DNA from: Cymbidium sinense | Lineage: Eukaryota; Streptophyta; Magnoliopsida; Asparagales; Orchidaceae | Length of the DNA stretch: 64,000 nucleotides | Direction: 5' to 3' | NCBI GenBank assembly: GCA_021442155.1 | Contig: CM038214.1 | Span: forward strand, 52,670,514 to 52,734,513 | In this document: positions 10,025 through 21,959 of the stretch, piece by piece | How the letters are laid out: every line of letters begins with the position of its first letter | How positions within the stretch are numbered: the first letter of the stretch is position 1 | The notes under the pieces: generated by a model | Databases searched by the model: none | What the model was told of the DNA's origin: nothing | What the model saw: only the letters and a program-made list of their open reading frames with translations | Position numbers and translations under genes: made by a program

Positions 10025-12110
10025 TGTTAACTTCATTTTGGGATGAGGTTTAACATCATTTTCGATCCTATTGATTATGATGCCTAATATTAGATTAGCA
10101 GTTTCCTATTAAAGCACTGAAGACACTATACTTAGTGACCTAGTGTGTCCTTCTAGGGGTTAGCCTAACCAAATATGATTAGGTGGACCCAAACCAAACT
10201 CAAATCTAAACAAATGATTGAATCAAATACCTTCAAATTAAAATCTAAATCCAATTGAGCTTAAACAAAAGTTATTAAGGTAGTTAACCCAAACTAACCA
10301 ACCTAAACTCAAAACCTCTTAAACTTAAGGAAATTCTAATAAAATAAAAATAAATTGAAATCAAATTAAATGAAAAGCATAAAATCATTACATAAACATA
10401 AATGTATTTTAAAATAAATTGAAATAAAAGTAAAAGATGTTAAACCATTTGACAAAGAGTAGATTTTTGTGGTTCTCGCCAAGTCATAGATCAAACCACC
10501 AAAATTGGACCAAATTAAATTATTCCAAATGCTCAAAATCATTAAATGAACTTATTTAAGCATGAATCTATTCAAATCTAAGTATAATAGAGGCTTAATT
10601 AGGTTAATTAGATCACTTAATCTAAATAAGCTTAAATAGACCTTATGGAACTTAAACTTAAATTCAATCAAATCAAATTAAATGTCAAGAATTAATTGGA
10701 AGTCATGTTTAAACATAATTTAATCAATTATGAGGTTTAATTTGATCGATTTGGTCATTTGACCCAATTCAGCCCAATTTGGGTCAATATGGGTATAAAT
10801 TCAAAATTAACTTCAAATAAACTAAAACTAATTAATTTAAATCATTCTAATTACTTAAATAAACATAATTAAAGCCTAAACCTAGATCAAATCCGTCAAA
10901 TATAATAAATCAAACAAAACCAAAGGGGCCAAATGCTTAAGTGAACTAACTTAAAGTGTTTGTGCCTTAACCCAATTGAAATGAGTTTGTTTAGCTCATG
11001 AATCATCATAAATACGATTTCAATAATTAATTACTAATTTGAATGAATGAATAATAAACATTGTTCATGCTTAGCCTAATCTAAATCAAACTAATGTGAA
11101 ATGGACAAAATGTGAGCATGTGAGGTTAAACCTAAACTAATCACACTGAAATACACCCAAACTCATTCTAGGATGAGTCTAAAAGGATTAACAACCAAAT
11201 TTTAGAGAACTTAAAGGTCTTAAATCAATCCAAAAAAAAGGAATATGCCATGGGAAAGTGATGTGGAACATGAAGACAAATCCTCCCCAATCCAAGATGC
11301 TTCCTCCATTCCTCCTCCACTCATCATTATTGTTAATTTTGAGTGATCCCAATCAGTTGACTACTCCTTGGAGCTAGCCCCTAAGGGTGGCAATCACCAT
11401 GGAAAAATCCAAACTAACTTCCTCCCCATATAGCTTTCAGCCACTCATGGAAAAGTGATAGAGAGACTTTCTCAAGCTATTAATTCACACACTTTCCTCA
11501 AGTGAAACAAAGAAGAAACCACCCTTTCCCTAATTCCCATGCCACTAACATGGTAGATTTTGACCAAAATTATTAGTGAATAGGTGGAGCTTGGCCTATA
11601 GAGCAATCGATGAGGAGGCAACCCAATTCTTTACACCTAGAGCCTCACCACATCCTCACAAAGCTACTCAAAAAACTTTCACTACTAAGATTCGACGTGA
11701 GGTATGTCTCCAAATTGACCTCCTATTCAATTCAATTTGGTCCTTTATGAAGGAAGTTTTTCTCAAGAGATCAAACCATATAGATATGGATAAAATGAAG
11801 TCTTGATCATTATGCAATAACAAATGTATTAAAATCCTTCCTAGATCACTGAATTTTGGCTATGAAATATGGATGGTCCATGGTTTTTACCAGCGAGAGC
11901 AGGGAAAAAATTTGCACCATCCGTTCCTTCTATTACAAATGGACAACTCTGATCTAGCCACATGATCTGATTTAAATCCTTTAAGAAATAATAGATCTAA
12001 TCCTTACCATCCAATCTTTGATCAAACAACTATAAATAAAGCCAAGGTCTCTGCCACTTTCAAACTGGATCCACGTGGATCCAGCTAGTCCAATGGCATA
12101 ACTCAGAAAA
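10025..12110 (+). mobile_element. Long Tat-type LTR, copy 1 (5' part)
   Basis: It starts TGTTAACTTCATTTTGGG, cognate with TGTTGACCTCA at 27405, 33106 (-) and 46434 (-). The next 150 bp hold the shared block with ACTATACTTAGTGACC and GGTGGACCC. Then comes about 1 kb of short AAATTGACCCAAATT-type motifs, a GC-richer CT-rich segment (11250-11700) with GAGGAGGCA, and a block near 11880-12110 shared with 29740-29900 and 52190-52330. All lie in the order seen in the other copies. The 3' half is missing: the piece stops near 12110 next to an opposite-strand LTR fragment. The 76-codon frame at 11576-11806 is inside it and is not a gene. Confidence 0.75.
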
Positions 12111-12156
12111 ATACCTTTGAGGATGCTCTACACCATGAGTAGAAGCATATTTTTAA

Positions 12157-12310
12157 TGAGACAGATTGATATATATTCAAGTTGATATCTCCTAACATTA
12201 TGTTAGGGTTTATTTAGTTTTAGGGTTTTAATTCCTATAAATGCAAGCCTTCATAGTTAATTACCCCTCTTACCATAGTAAGAGTGCACTCTCAATTAAG
12301 TTTGGTAACA
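12157..12310 (-). mobile_element. Tat-type LTR 3' fragment, inverted
   Basis: The reverse complement shares GGTAATTAACTATGAAGGCT, then TTGCATTTATAGG and AATAAACC, in order with copy B at 56640-56750 and with the complements of 40590-40720 and 47930-48050. It is therefore an antisense piece of the LTR 3' end. A twin piece lies at 24146-24310. On the plus strand it shows TATAAATGCAAGCC (12236-12249), which looks like a TATA box but is antisense to the LTR. Confidence 0.6.
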
Positions 12311-13750
12311 AACATATCTCTCTGATATGCATTAGTGTTTAGAATTGTGTGAAATATAGTATAAATAATTATTATTTAACTTAAAGTGTATATTGGGGGG
12401 TGGGGGCGTGGGTATGATGACATGCCCAATCAAGACCATGGTTCCATCATCCTGGGTGGTCGTGGTCCCTAGTCTACTTACCTAGCAAAAATAGCTCTTG
12501 ACTGAAGAATCCTTATCAACAGCCATGGGTTGCATCATCCAAGCTATTCTTGTAGACCTAGGGTGGTATTTGTCTAAGCTGACAAATTTTAAGTTGACTT
12601 TAGCTAACATAAGACCTTTTTGCCTATTAAAAATATTCTATAATTTACTGCTCAAAGAACAAAGCCTTTAGGGAATATGCGGGGTATTATCATGACCAAA
12701 ATATTGTGGAGCCATATAGAAGCCAAGCCACTGGGAAAGAGGGTTCGGGTCATACACATTCCATATGGTGCTATTTGGTAGCAAAATCATGCAAACAAAG
12801 GACACAGACCACGTCCTTACTACATGAGATTATTTAGGTATGAACATAGACATATTTAATTTGACATTAAGTATTTGTTAGCAATGATTTTGTTAGCTTA
12901 TCATCCCTTATAAATAATGATGGAAAGGTGTATAATTATTTACTTGTAGTTATTTTAAATGATGAATTTCATTAAATATATCCCATCCAAATGAATTTTA
13001 CAACCAACACGGCCATCATTAGGAATGATTAGGTTTTATTGATCTAGACCCATATTATGAGATCTAACTGAGAAATTAACCCATGCAGTATCCTTAGACA
13101 TTTAATTTAGATTTTTAAAATATGTGTAGGTCATATACGGGTAATTTACCTTTATTTTTATCAAGCACATAGGTGCTAAAAATATTGCACCTAAATATTT
13201 ATTAAAATAGTAAACCAACACTAAAAATCTAACACCCAGGTGCTTGATAGTGATGCTAAATTGGTGCCTTGGCATTGAGTGATTAGTATAGTAGTATTTT
13301 AGGGTAGGTATTTGTGTATAAAAAAAGTTAAGGAGTAGTTCCTTGGCCCTACAAACCCAACACTACAATGTTTAATGTTGAATTTATTTAGTTTATTTTT
13401 TAGGTTGACTAGCTGACCAGTGCCTTAGTTTTAATCATATGGCACGGTGATGCCAGTCTTAAGCTGCTTCAAAATAGCTGGAAAATTGATAGGCACTTTA
13501 AATGAAAGAACTAACTTTTTTATCAACATTGTGGCATTATGTTAAAGCACTGAAGCCACACATCAATGTCTGACACATTTGTTTATTATGAAAATAATGG
13601 TAATGAATACCCTTTTTATTAGCACAGTAACCGACTTGATGAGCTAACTAGTGCCTTGGTACCACATGTGAGCGCTATGGTGTTGGATCTTATTCTAGAA
13701 CCCAAGAGCTTAGCTCCTCGGTGCCTAGATGCTGCACAATAGTGCTATGC
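12311..13750 (+). other. 5' region of gag-only element copy 1
   Basis: No coding frame is seen. A G-rich run at 12395-12413 (three G runs, GGGGGG, GGGGG and GGG) stands out. From about 13150 the palindrome-derived words GTGCCTTGG, GGTGCTAAA and GCGCTATGGTGTTGG become frequent, as they do before gag copy 2 (25320-25860). The two regions share the order of these words and a final TATA box. This is probably the promoter-bearing part of the element. Confidence 0.5.
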
Positions 13751-13756
13751 CTGGGT

Positions 13757-13764
13757 TATAAATA
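13757..13764 (+). promoter_or_regulatory. TATA box of gag-only element copy 1
   Basis: TATAAATA lies 104 bp before the gag ATG, inside a segment aligned with gag copy 2, where TATAAATAGGG lies 111 bp before the ATG. The conservation of motif and distance between two diverged copies supports a real core promoter in the ancestral element. Confidence 0.6.
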
Positions 13765-13860
13765 AACCTTTAAGCTATAGAATTTTTCCATTATGCATTC
13801 TTCATTCTTTAGATCTATCTATCTCATTCATTCAACTTTCTCCCACACTAGGAAATAACC

Positions 13861-15000
13861 ATGTTGCTCAAATGGTTTATTAACAAGAATAGGGCTACTT
13901 TAAGTGAGGCTAATAGCTTTATTAACATGGATGATGAAGAGAGGTATCAACATGATCTCATGCACAAGCATCTCATCGTAGAAAGGAGCTTCTACAACTC
14001 AAGTGGGAGAGTAGAAGGAGTGATCAATGGACACGTCTGGGTGAAGCTGGCTTACCAGAATAGTTCATGTGTTGTCCCCATAATGTGAGAGTTCTTCGCC
14101 AATGTGATGGAGCACTAGAATAATAAAGTTTTTATTCAAGAGAAACTGGTAAGATTCAATTGCACTGTTATCAATAAATAATATGAATTGCTAAATGTAG
14201 CATATGATCAATATCTTTCTTACTATAACGAGCAGCCTGATTTAATGAAATCCTTAGTTTTCTCACTAGTATAAATGCCAACATCTAATGTAAATGATGG
14301 GAGTAAAGGGTTATTAACTTTTTTTTGCCAACCAAATATTGTAATCTAAAGCTTGGCACTATTTCATTTATGTTAAGTTGATGTCCACTAGTAATATCAG
14401 TGAGGTAACTAAGGATAAAGCCATTTTAAATTTTACAATTCAAAAATGCTTAATCAATTGATATAGGAAAGATTATTTATAATTCTATTTATAATATGCT
14501 TAAGGGCAGTACTATTGTAGGATATGGTCATGCTTCTCTTATCTATGGTTTATGCAATGTGGAGGGTCTATTAGGGGAGCTTGATGAAGAAGTTCTTATT
14601 CAAAAGGCTCCTCTAATAGAAAGGCTTATTAAGGGTTTTGGTTTAAGATATGAAGTCGGGGAGAGCTCTCATGCCCCATGACCTCAACCCTAATCCTCTA
14701 AATCCTTAAACGAGCAAATCTCAGATTTAACAAGAGAGGTGGGTGAGAGTTGTTACATGTAGCGGGCATTAGAAAAAAGGTTTGATTATCATATCGATCA
14801 TCAACAAAAGAAATTTTCTGATATGGAATAGTTCAATATAGCAATGGTACATATGTTTGAAAATTGTGGTCTTGGAGATCCAAGCCAAGATTCTTTCTTT
14901 GCAGGATTTCAATATCCCCCTTATGTTGCTATCTCACTAGATCCAAAAATGGAAGAGGAGAAGGATGATTATGACTACTTGTTTCTCCCTTCTTTTCTTT
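13861..15000 (+). pseudogene. Gag-like protein, PF20167 'putative plant transposon' type, copy 1
   Basis: The frame opens MLLKWFINKNRATLSEANSF with ATG aligned to copy 2. After a basic N-terminus come RSFYNSSGRVEGVINGHVWV (family: ER.F.......I....W), EFFANV (family EFYAN), VFIQEKLVRFNCTVINK, then from about 14345 a segment aligned with copy 2 through TSNISEVTKDKAILN, and SILxMLKGSTIVGYGHASLI leading to EVLIQKAPLIERLIKGFG. This is the fold found in gag regions of Athila-like Ty3 elements. An acidic tail (MEEEKDD) ends it near 14985. TGA at 14086 and TAG soon after, plus a frameshift near 14330, inactivate it. No protease or RT follows, so the element seems gag-only. Confidence 0.75.
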
Positions 15001-15179
15001 TTCTCTTTTCATTTTTTTATCTTGTATTTTCTCTTCTCTTCTATTTTTTATTTTTATTGTAATAATTTTCTAATATAGATTTTTATTTAATAAAGTTGTG
15101 CTTTGTTCATTTCTACTCCTTTGTGTTTGCAATTGTGTAATGCTCTAAAGAAAAAAATTCTTTTAAGTGCAAAAATTTT

Positions 15180-15383
15180 CTGCTCAACATCAAGGGCTCA
15201 ATGCCTCGCATTAGTAAACTAGTGCCTCTTGATCCTATAGCACCATGGCGATGTGAGGTATAACTTAAATTACGTTATAAATGTTTTAATATTATTATTT
15301 GTATCAGGAAATACAATGCCTCAATGTTGGAATCTAGCACCATGGCGTTATAATTTTTAGCAACATAATACCTTAGCAATTCT

Positions 15384-15465
<82 letters not shown>

Positions 15466-15800
15466 ATTGCATTACCATTCTTCTTTTTTGTTATAGATCC
15501 AAGATCAATGGAGGGAGGATTGTATTTCACAATAGAACCAAATTCGATGGAGGATATAGCACCTTGGTGTTAAACGAATGGTGTTGTGGTGCTGCATAAG
15601 AAATAAGAAACTAGAAAGCTTAGCACTGTAGTACTGGATGATAGCACCTTGGCACTAATAAAATTATATATCAACTTGAGAGCTTAGCACTATGATGCCC
15701 AATTTTTAGCACCTTGGTGCTATAGATAGAGCGTTCAAGATTTCATTCCTAAGAACTTCGTGCCTCGACACTAGCCATCAGCACCTCAGTGTTGCGAGAC
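15180..15800 (+). repeat. GCACC palindrome cluster, 3' of gag copy 1
   Basis: At least ten words derived from TAGCACCATGGTGCTA occur, such as TAGCACCATGGCG (twice), AGCACCTTGGTGCT (15708-15721), TAGCACCTTGGTGTT and AGCACCTCAGTGTTG. The region is collinear with the complement of 47.7-47.0 kb, so it is a fixed part of the element and not a local accident. Confidence 0.7.
15388..15460. repeat. (TA)n microsatellite
   Basis: A pure TA dinucleotide run of about 73 bp inside the 3' region of gag-only copy 1. Confidence 0.95.
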
Positions 15801-16320
15801 AAAATGCTTACATTAAGCCAAATTATTGAAATCTTTGATGAGTCTTTTATGAAATTTTTTCAACAAAACACCTTACTAGTGCAAAATTTTTACCTATTTT
15901 AGTACAAAAAAATCCTTCTCCCTTTTTTTAGATCCATGATCTTCAAAGGGAGGGTGTTCTTCTCATACTAAAACTAAGTTCAATGGTGGTTTTCTTCAAC
16001 ATTCAAGAGTCTAGAGTTTTTAAGCCTTATGGAGCATTCCTCTTACTCTAAAACCAAGATTGACAAAGATGTGCTCTTCTATTTCTCACTAGATCTAAGA
16101 TCGATGATGGAAATCTGCTTAAACTTAATTTTCAAAGAGAAAATTTCATAAAATAAATATTATTCTAAAAATCTTTTACTTGGAATATACTGGAGATCAA
16201 TCTTGTAGGAGTCGAAAGCATGCCTAGAAAAAGCATAAATCATTGAAAGTAAGAATGTAGCAAGAAGGCAAGAAGACTAGAGAGAGTGAGAGGAGGAAGA
16301 AGAAAGAGTTCTTCCATTTT
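15495..16320 (+). repeat. Diverged tandem block and purine tract, 3' region of gag-only copy 1
   Basis: Three or four diverged units contain AGATCCAAGATCAATGGAGG, then a CTTCTCAT-type word and CCAAGTTCAATGG (starting near 15497, 15930 and 16085, with a shorter one between). The block is collinear with the complement of 46.54-46.87 kb. It ends in a purine-rich stretch at 16265-16310 (AGAGAGAGTGAGAGGAGGAA) corresponding to the GA/CT run next to the LTR start at 46434. That position and composition suit a polypurine tract. Confidence 0.6.
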
Positions 16321-16321
16321 A

Positions 16322-16739
16322 ATAAGCAATTCCCTCCAATGGGGTGATTTTTTTTTCTACTGTAACTGATCTCCTCCCCCGTTCCCCTAGGCAGTTAATA
16401 TTATTTAGGTGGGGATAGTGGCTTTCTTGATTTAAAAAAGCTAAGAATTCATAATAGCACTGTGGTGTTATTCTATTTAAGGCGACAACAATGTTGTAGT
16501 GCCCCAAGCAAGGATGTGTAATTTTTTATTCATTTCATTATTCTTATTCTTCTCATTTTTTATGCAAATAAAAATGCCCCCCAATGAATGTGTCATGTCA
16601 ATTGGATATGACACATTCATTAATTTTTTCATATTTATTTATTTAAAATTAATTGCAAAAATATAATGAGAAGAAAAAATATATTATCTTTTAAAAAATC
16701 CTATTCATAATCATTGAGCATATATATTAGTTACATAAA
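16322..16739. other. Spacer between gag-only copy 1 and Tat copy A
   Basis: AT-rich sequence with no coding signal. It contains the strong hairpin described separately. A polypurine-like tract precedes it, but no TGTTGACC LTR start follows, so the junction is probably a deletion. Confidence 0.4.
16583..16621. repeat. 17-bp inverted repeat (hairpin)
   Basis: AATGAATGTGTCATGTC, a five-base loop AATTG, and GATATGACACATTCATT form a 17-bp stem with one mismatch. It has no obvious U tract, so it is not a simple terminator. It could be a relic of a small inverted-repeat element; its role is unknown. Confidence 0.85.
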
Positions 16740-17829
16740 ACATTTATACCTATGATTGTTTAGCCTTGATTTCTCTAATATATACAAAGGCTATATGAGC
16801 CCTATAGACCATAGTTGACTGCATCTCCCTAGCTTTATAAAGATGTTAAAGGGTAGCTTCTTGGTCATGTACTAATGAGGAAAGAAGCTTCTCAAGTTTG
16901 GTCACCTGAATGTTTGTCTATGAGCAGTCCTTCTGTATGGCTATGATAGCCTATATGAGTATAGATATCCTTGAAAAATAATAGCCTAATTATCTTACAT
17001 CTACATAAGATTGGTCCATATAGTTTTAAATCACAGAAGGTGTTAGCTAATAGCCACTCTATGTGGTTGTAAGACTAGAAGAGTCAGGATTAGTTCACTC
17101 TCTCTAGAGAAAGTGAACCAATATATCCCACTTTCCTAAGTAAATTTAGGTCAAGCTCTTAGTTTGTTCTAGAGCACTTTAGATGTAGGTTCCAAGGCTA
17201 CTTGTTTCTCATTTGCTATGAGTATAAGTCCTCACATCTTAGGTATTTCTACAATCTTATGTTGTTGGAATGTGAGTCCTAGTCTTTTAATAAAATTTTA
17301 ACTCAAATAAGTATAATTGTCTTCTTCAATTTTATAAAGCTTCATTATAGGATAAACTTTCCTACTATCATGAGGGCCTTCTACTTATCCTCCTTTGGCT
17401 ACTAACAACTCTCTCCATTCAAACTTTCCAATTTGATTCCTTGTGATCACCAAATCCTTTGACATCAAAACTTTGAAATCTCTAGAGGCATTAATTGACT
17501 AATTTAATAAAGAGTATTCTTAATAAATTTCCATTTCATAGAATTTAATTAACTATAATGACTTGCCACCATGGAGAACTTAAGAACCCAATATAAAAAA
17601 ACACTACTTTACGTTAACCATATAAAGTAAAAGAATGATCTCTAATATACATAAACCCATATGTCTAAGGAGTTCTTGTTAGATGATTGAGGCCATTGTA
17701 GGGTGATATTTTTACTTTTTGAGATAGTACACCATTCCTTGATGTTGTACAAGTTCATTTCAAAAAGTACCCCCTCAAGATCTGCATTGTGTCCCTATGA
17801 CGCCAAATAGAAACACCATAGATTTTTTT
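16740..17829 (+). mobile_element. Tat copy A, 3' part of 5' LTR
   Basis: It is collinear with 55.9-56.96 kb. Shared landmarks are AAGAGTCAG, TAAATTTAGGTC, CTATGAGTATAA, ATTGACTAATTTAAT, AAGAGTATTCTTA, ATTTAATTAACTATAA, CATGGAGAACTTAAGAACCC and TAGTACACCAT. It ends at a degenerate primer binding site. The 5' part of the LTR (the TGTTGACC side) is absent. No TATA box could be placed. Confidence 0.7.
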
Positions 17830-17847
17830 TAGTGACTCTACTAGGGA
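17830..17847 (+). promoter_or_regulatory. Degenerate tRNA-Arg-type primer binding site, copy A
   Basis: TAGTGACTCTACTAGGGA aligns with TGGTGACTCTGCTGGGGA in copy B. The Tat/Ogre consensus TGGCGACTCCGCTGGGGA is complementary to the 3' end of a plant tRNA-Arg. G-to-A changes have weakened it here. Confidence 0.65.
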
Positions 17848-18420
17848 TGGTTATTTTCTCCATATTTAGTAGTCAATTATTATCCAAAGCATAAGTACTG
17901 GACTTAGGTTTTCACATGAGACAAAGATTACCCTTCTTTCTATTAAATTCTTCTTTCATTCCATCCTCGAACAAGTGTTGCCAAAATCTCCTCAGTTGTA
18001 GAACATAATATGAGTAGGTTTAGAACCCTTACTAAATTTCCAATAGGTGGAGTAAATCCAAAATTAATCAATCTAATTTTTTAAATAAATTCCAAAATAA
18101 TATCTTTGAATTTATTATCATGCCCAAACTTGACAAGGTAGGTTCATTGATTTGTTAAAAATCCATTGAACCCACCTCGTAGTGAGGTTCAAATTTAAAG
18201 TCTCTCTAAAATAAAATATGTCCAAATTATAAACCCCATCAAACTTAACTAAATTTATTGGATGGAGATTTAATTTAGAAGCTCGATAAAAAAGATGTCA
18301 AATTTTCAACAATTAACTCTTTGTCTTTCTCCAAATAGTGGAAAAGTCACCAGTATCCATAAGCAAGCAACAATAATAACATCGATCATATTTTCTTGAA
18401 ATCTCAACTTTTTCTTTGCC
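17848..18420 (+). repeat. Tat copy A leader with hairpins
   Basis: Untranslated leader between primer binding site and first ORF. One hairpin pairs GGTAGGTTCA (18137-18146) with TGAACCCACC (18167-18176), one mismatch. An alternative pairs TTGAACC (18167-18173) with GGTTCAA near 18187-18193. These correspond in type and place to the four hairpin repeats of copy B at 57443-57889. Confidence 0.6.
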
Positions 18421-18424
18421 TTAG

Positions 18425-19655
18425 GTGTGGATTTGGCCATGGATCAAGCCATACTCACCTCCACCCCCATCATGCAATTCAACCTAGGCCTTGAGCACTT
18501 TAAAGTCACTTGTGATGGCTTAGGAATTACTACCCTTAGCAAGGAGGAGGTGGTTGATAAGAAGCTTCTTCTTTAGTTTGACTTGCAGTCCAAGACTAAG
18601 TTCACCTCTTTTAAGAAGAAGGTTTTAGAGGTTCCCCATGTCAGGAGTACCTGTTGTGTCCACCACTTGTACTAGCACCACCTCCAGGATAACCCTGGCT
18701 TCTAAAGAGAAGGCATTAGTTGCGCCAAATGATATCCTGTCAACTTTCATGGTTGGTTCTAGCTTCCACTATGTCCCTTTGACCAAGACATAGTGCATTT
18801 TTAAGAACCAAAAATTGAAGAGGTACTATGAGAGGATGTCCACAGGGAGGTTGAGTCTGGCTCTCTTGTAGCTGAGGATGGTTCCCCTCATGAGACCTCT
18901 CCTCTCTTAGGTGGTAATAGATTTTATCCACATTCAACTATAGAGAAAGAGGAGGATGTAAGAAGATAGCTTCATCACCCCCATGATTTGTGGAGTATGA
19001 GACACTAGCTAGGGAGAGGAGAAAGTCTTATGCTTATCCGAGGTCCATGCTCATGAGAGTAGAGAGGGACCACAAATGCTCTAAGTTTGCCTTGATTTTT
19101 GATCTGAGAGATGTAATCTTTAGGAGTGTTAGAGATTATATTCATAGGGAGAATACAATAGAAGCCAAAGTGGTATCCTAGCAATGGAAGAGAGATAAGA
19201 AGCAATTTGCTATGTAGTCAGTAGCCTCAGCTTTGATTGATCACTACCTTATTTAGCGAGCTGATAGAGATGAACATTTTGACAATATAGTTCTCAACAT
19301 GTCCAGCTAGAGGAGGAAGTCCTCAGTAGAGGTGCACTCAATGCCACTACCACAACACCACTTGATTCATTGCCCACCATCACCAATTCTTGTCTTACCA
19401 TCCAACATCCCCACCAAGTATCACAACACCATATTTAGTGAAAGTCCTCACCCTTGGTAATTTTTCTACAACCCAAAGGCCACCCTTCATCTTCTCAAAC
19501 TAATGATGTGAGGCCGAGCTTTCCTATTCTGCCTCTTGCACCATTAGTGAAGAAGATGGAGTGGTAGCCTAAGAGTGTTTCCATCGCTTCATCAACCAAA
19601 CAAAGTGAGTACTAGATAGAGAAGGATGAAGGTGGAGTCCCCATGTCAATGGTGT
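18425..19655 (+). pseudogene. Tat copy A extra ORF upstream of gag (broken)
   Basis: It is a diverged copy of the 57965-59700 frame. Shared motifs in order are VDLAMDQAIL, GLEHFKVTCDG, ITTLSKEEVVDKK and FDLQSK, then near 18990 ETLARERRKSYAYPR, RVERDHKCSKFALIFDLRDV and SVRDYIHRENTIEAKV, then a Pro/Ser/Thr-rich stretch. Tat/Ogre elements carry an extra ORF of unknown function before gag, and this occupies that place; I recognise no catalytic domain. Stops and shifts break it throughout. Similarity to copy B stops near 19655, where opposite-strand Ty3 sequence begins. Confidence 0.65.
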
Positions 19656-19659
19656 CTAT

Positions 19660-20260
19660 TATGGTTTGAAATCAAGCTTAAATGATTGTATTATGGTGAT
19701 CCCTACCAAACTATTTAACATTATACTAGCACCAATGATTTGCTCACCTCAATATTGATTCATGTATAATCTTCATAAAGGTTCTAATTTAATTTGAACA
19801 CTAAGAGAACCACAAAAAGTGATGAGAAAATTAGTGAGTGCTTGGGCCTTGATTGCCATCTAGGGCATGTAAGAGAAATCAAACTCACTCAATACAACTA
19901 ATCATTTCAACAATTTACTAGAATAATCTAGTTTAGTGAGTGCAAACTTGAACAAATTATATGTGATGACTTCTATTGAATGTGCTTGTAAGTATGATTG
20001 AAGTCGCTAGGCTAAGACAATGAGTGCGAGTGCAAATTTTTCCATGATAGGTTAATTTAACTCTGCACCTCACAAAGATTTGCTGACATAATAGATAGGC
20101 CAATAAATTTTATTTTTCTCCTTAATAAGAATAGAAGTGATCAAGTCTTTCTTAACCTCAAAATATAATAATAGGGTTTCTCCTTCTTTTGGGCTCTATA
20201 AAAGGGGTGGTGATGTGACTTTTGTATGATTCCAAATGTAAATTTTTGTACCTGTGTGGG
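19660..20260 (-). pseudogene. Ty3/gypsy RT-RNase H fragment, opposite strand
   Basis: Minus-strand translation from about 20230 reads KEKPYYYILR, IKFIGLSI joined to PIYYVSKSL (20103-20074), then GAELN, PIMEKFALALIVLA, RLQSYLQAHSIEVITYNLFK and LSEFDFSYMP followed by MAIKAQALTNFLI. This is the Ty3 RT C-terminus and RNase H in Tat-type form (PIYYVSKAL.G.E..Y...EK..LALV...R.L..YF..H.I.V.T, then SEFDI.Y.PR..IK.QALADF). RNase H removes genomic RNA during reverse transcription. Five or more in-frame stops are present. It lies head-on to copy A and must derive from a different insertion or from an inversion. Confidence 0.8.
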
Positions 20261-21959
20261 GGACCAACCTCTGTGATCTTTATATAAAAAGCATTAGATG
20301 GTTTTGCTCATATTCTCTTCATATCTTCTTCTTCTTCACCCATATAGTAGGCCTCATAAAACTAAGCTTGGAGTCTTGGATAATTTTCTACTCACCCAGT
20401 GAGCTCGGTAGACTCTGATTCAATGGATCCTTTATTTTCTCTTATTCTTAATTTTTTATGAACTTCTTTCTCCATAATCACCTACACTAAGTGAGTGATT
20501 TATCTTCCATGTCTTTTTAGACCTATTATGTAGTGAATTGTTGGGGGTTCTTCTCCATGCCTGCTGAGAGATTTCACGTCAATGGTCCTATTTCTTTTAG
20601 TATTTGGCTCTTGGTCTTCGATCTCATCCACGCTCATTGCACTTAAAAAGATGTTGAATCCAAATCTATTTGTGGGGTGAAACATACATTCTAAAATACC
20701 TAGGAAGTAATGTTAAGAAAAATATAGCAACATGAAAGTAAAAGAAGTGATTAGTATTTTACCTTATATTCAAGTGCACATGCTGCATTAGGTAATGTAA
20801 AAGAAGTAAAGTATCATTCTAATGAGGATTAGAGCAAAATTCTATATTAAATTTATATTAAGTTAATTAATAATCTTTTAAAACTTGATTTTTATACAAT
20901 AAAATATAGAGTGCTTAAGTCAAATAACTATCCACTATTTTGCAAAGATATTAAAATAACATTTTTTTATATAAAAATAAAAGTGTTATTCTTAACTTTA
21001 GAAATAGTACTCTGAATTTAAAAGAAATTTGGATTATGTACTATATTAAACTAAGTAGTGGAATTAATTTTAAGCTTGTAGTGTTAAGCAAGAATGAAAT
21101 GCAATACCCTCTATGTCTAGACAAGTATAACCAAATCAATCTCCTTTACCTATTTTTTGACCTAGTGCCAAGTTAATTTTGATTGGTTTCATTACCCAAT
21201 ATTTCTCTTAAAATGATTAGGGATCCTAAAAATAGACATGTTTATTAGCTATCTAGCATTTCTAGACTATTTAGCACATTAATGCCTATTTAGTGCATTA
21301 ATTTTCTTTATCTTTCTAATTATTCTTCTAGGGCTCTATTGATATCTCTAGAGCACACTTGATTTTAACTTTGTAATTGGCCAGATCATAAGTAAAAAAA
21401 TAGGGAAAAGCATTATTTTCTTGAAAATCATAAATAATTTTTTTTACATTAATCCACAAACATAGTTTAATACAATACAAGCATCCTAAAATTCACATGA
21501 ATTTAGAGTACTTTATAGATTAGTGCTTCATAGTATAGAAGAGGGAAATCTCAATAAACATTGTAAAATAAGATGTAGGATAACTAAAGAAGAAAGGAAA
21601 GAAAACACCAAGTCTTCTAAGTCTATGCTTCACGATTGTTTACTTCTTCCTCATGAAAATATCAATCAAACACTATTAAAAATCCTTGATTGTTGATCTC
21701 GTTCTTCACCACTTGTGTTAGAAAAACATACTTTCACACTATCCACAAACACTCTCATAGTAATCGAGTGTCACTCTCAAAGATCTTCACAACAACTCAT
21801 GCACACTTACACTTCGCTCACCCACTTACCAAAAATTCTAAAATAGCTTTTAACGTAAAGAAATGTCCCCAATTTATAGCCTAAAAATAGCCCTGGTTAG
21901 TTACGCTTATGCTAATGCCAAAACTACCTCAACTGAACCATCATAAATATATTCTTTTG
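20261..21959. other. Unassigned region, possible decayed LTR
   Basis: No domain is recognised. The minus strand at 20685-20500 has a 61-codon open frame with a charged peptide containing VDEIEDQEPNTKRN; I cannot place it. The minus strand near 21870-21590 reads CTATAAATTGGGG followed by a long GTG/ACTC-rich leader, which may be an LTR promoter, but no TG...CA borders were found. The rest is AT-rich. Confidence 0.35.

Noticed and set aside
12395..12413. G-quadruplex
   Set aside because: Only three separate G runs of three or more are present, so a standard intramolecular quadruplex is not supported.
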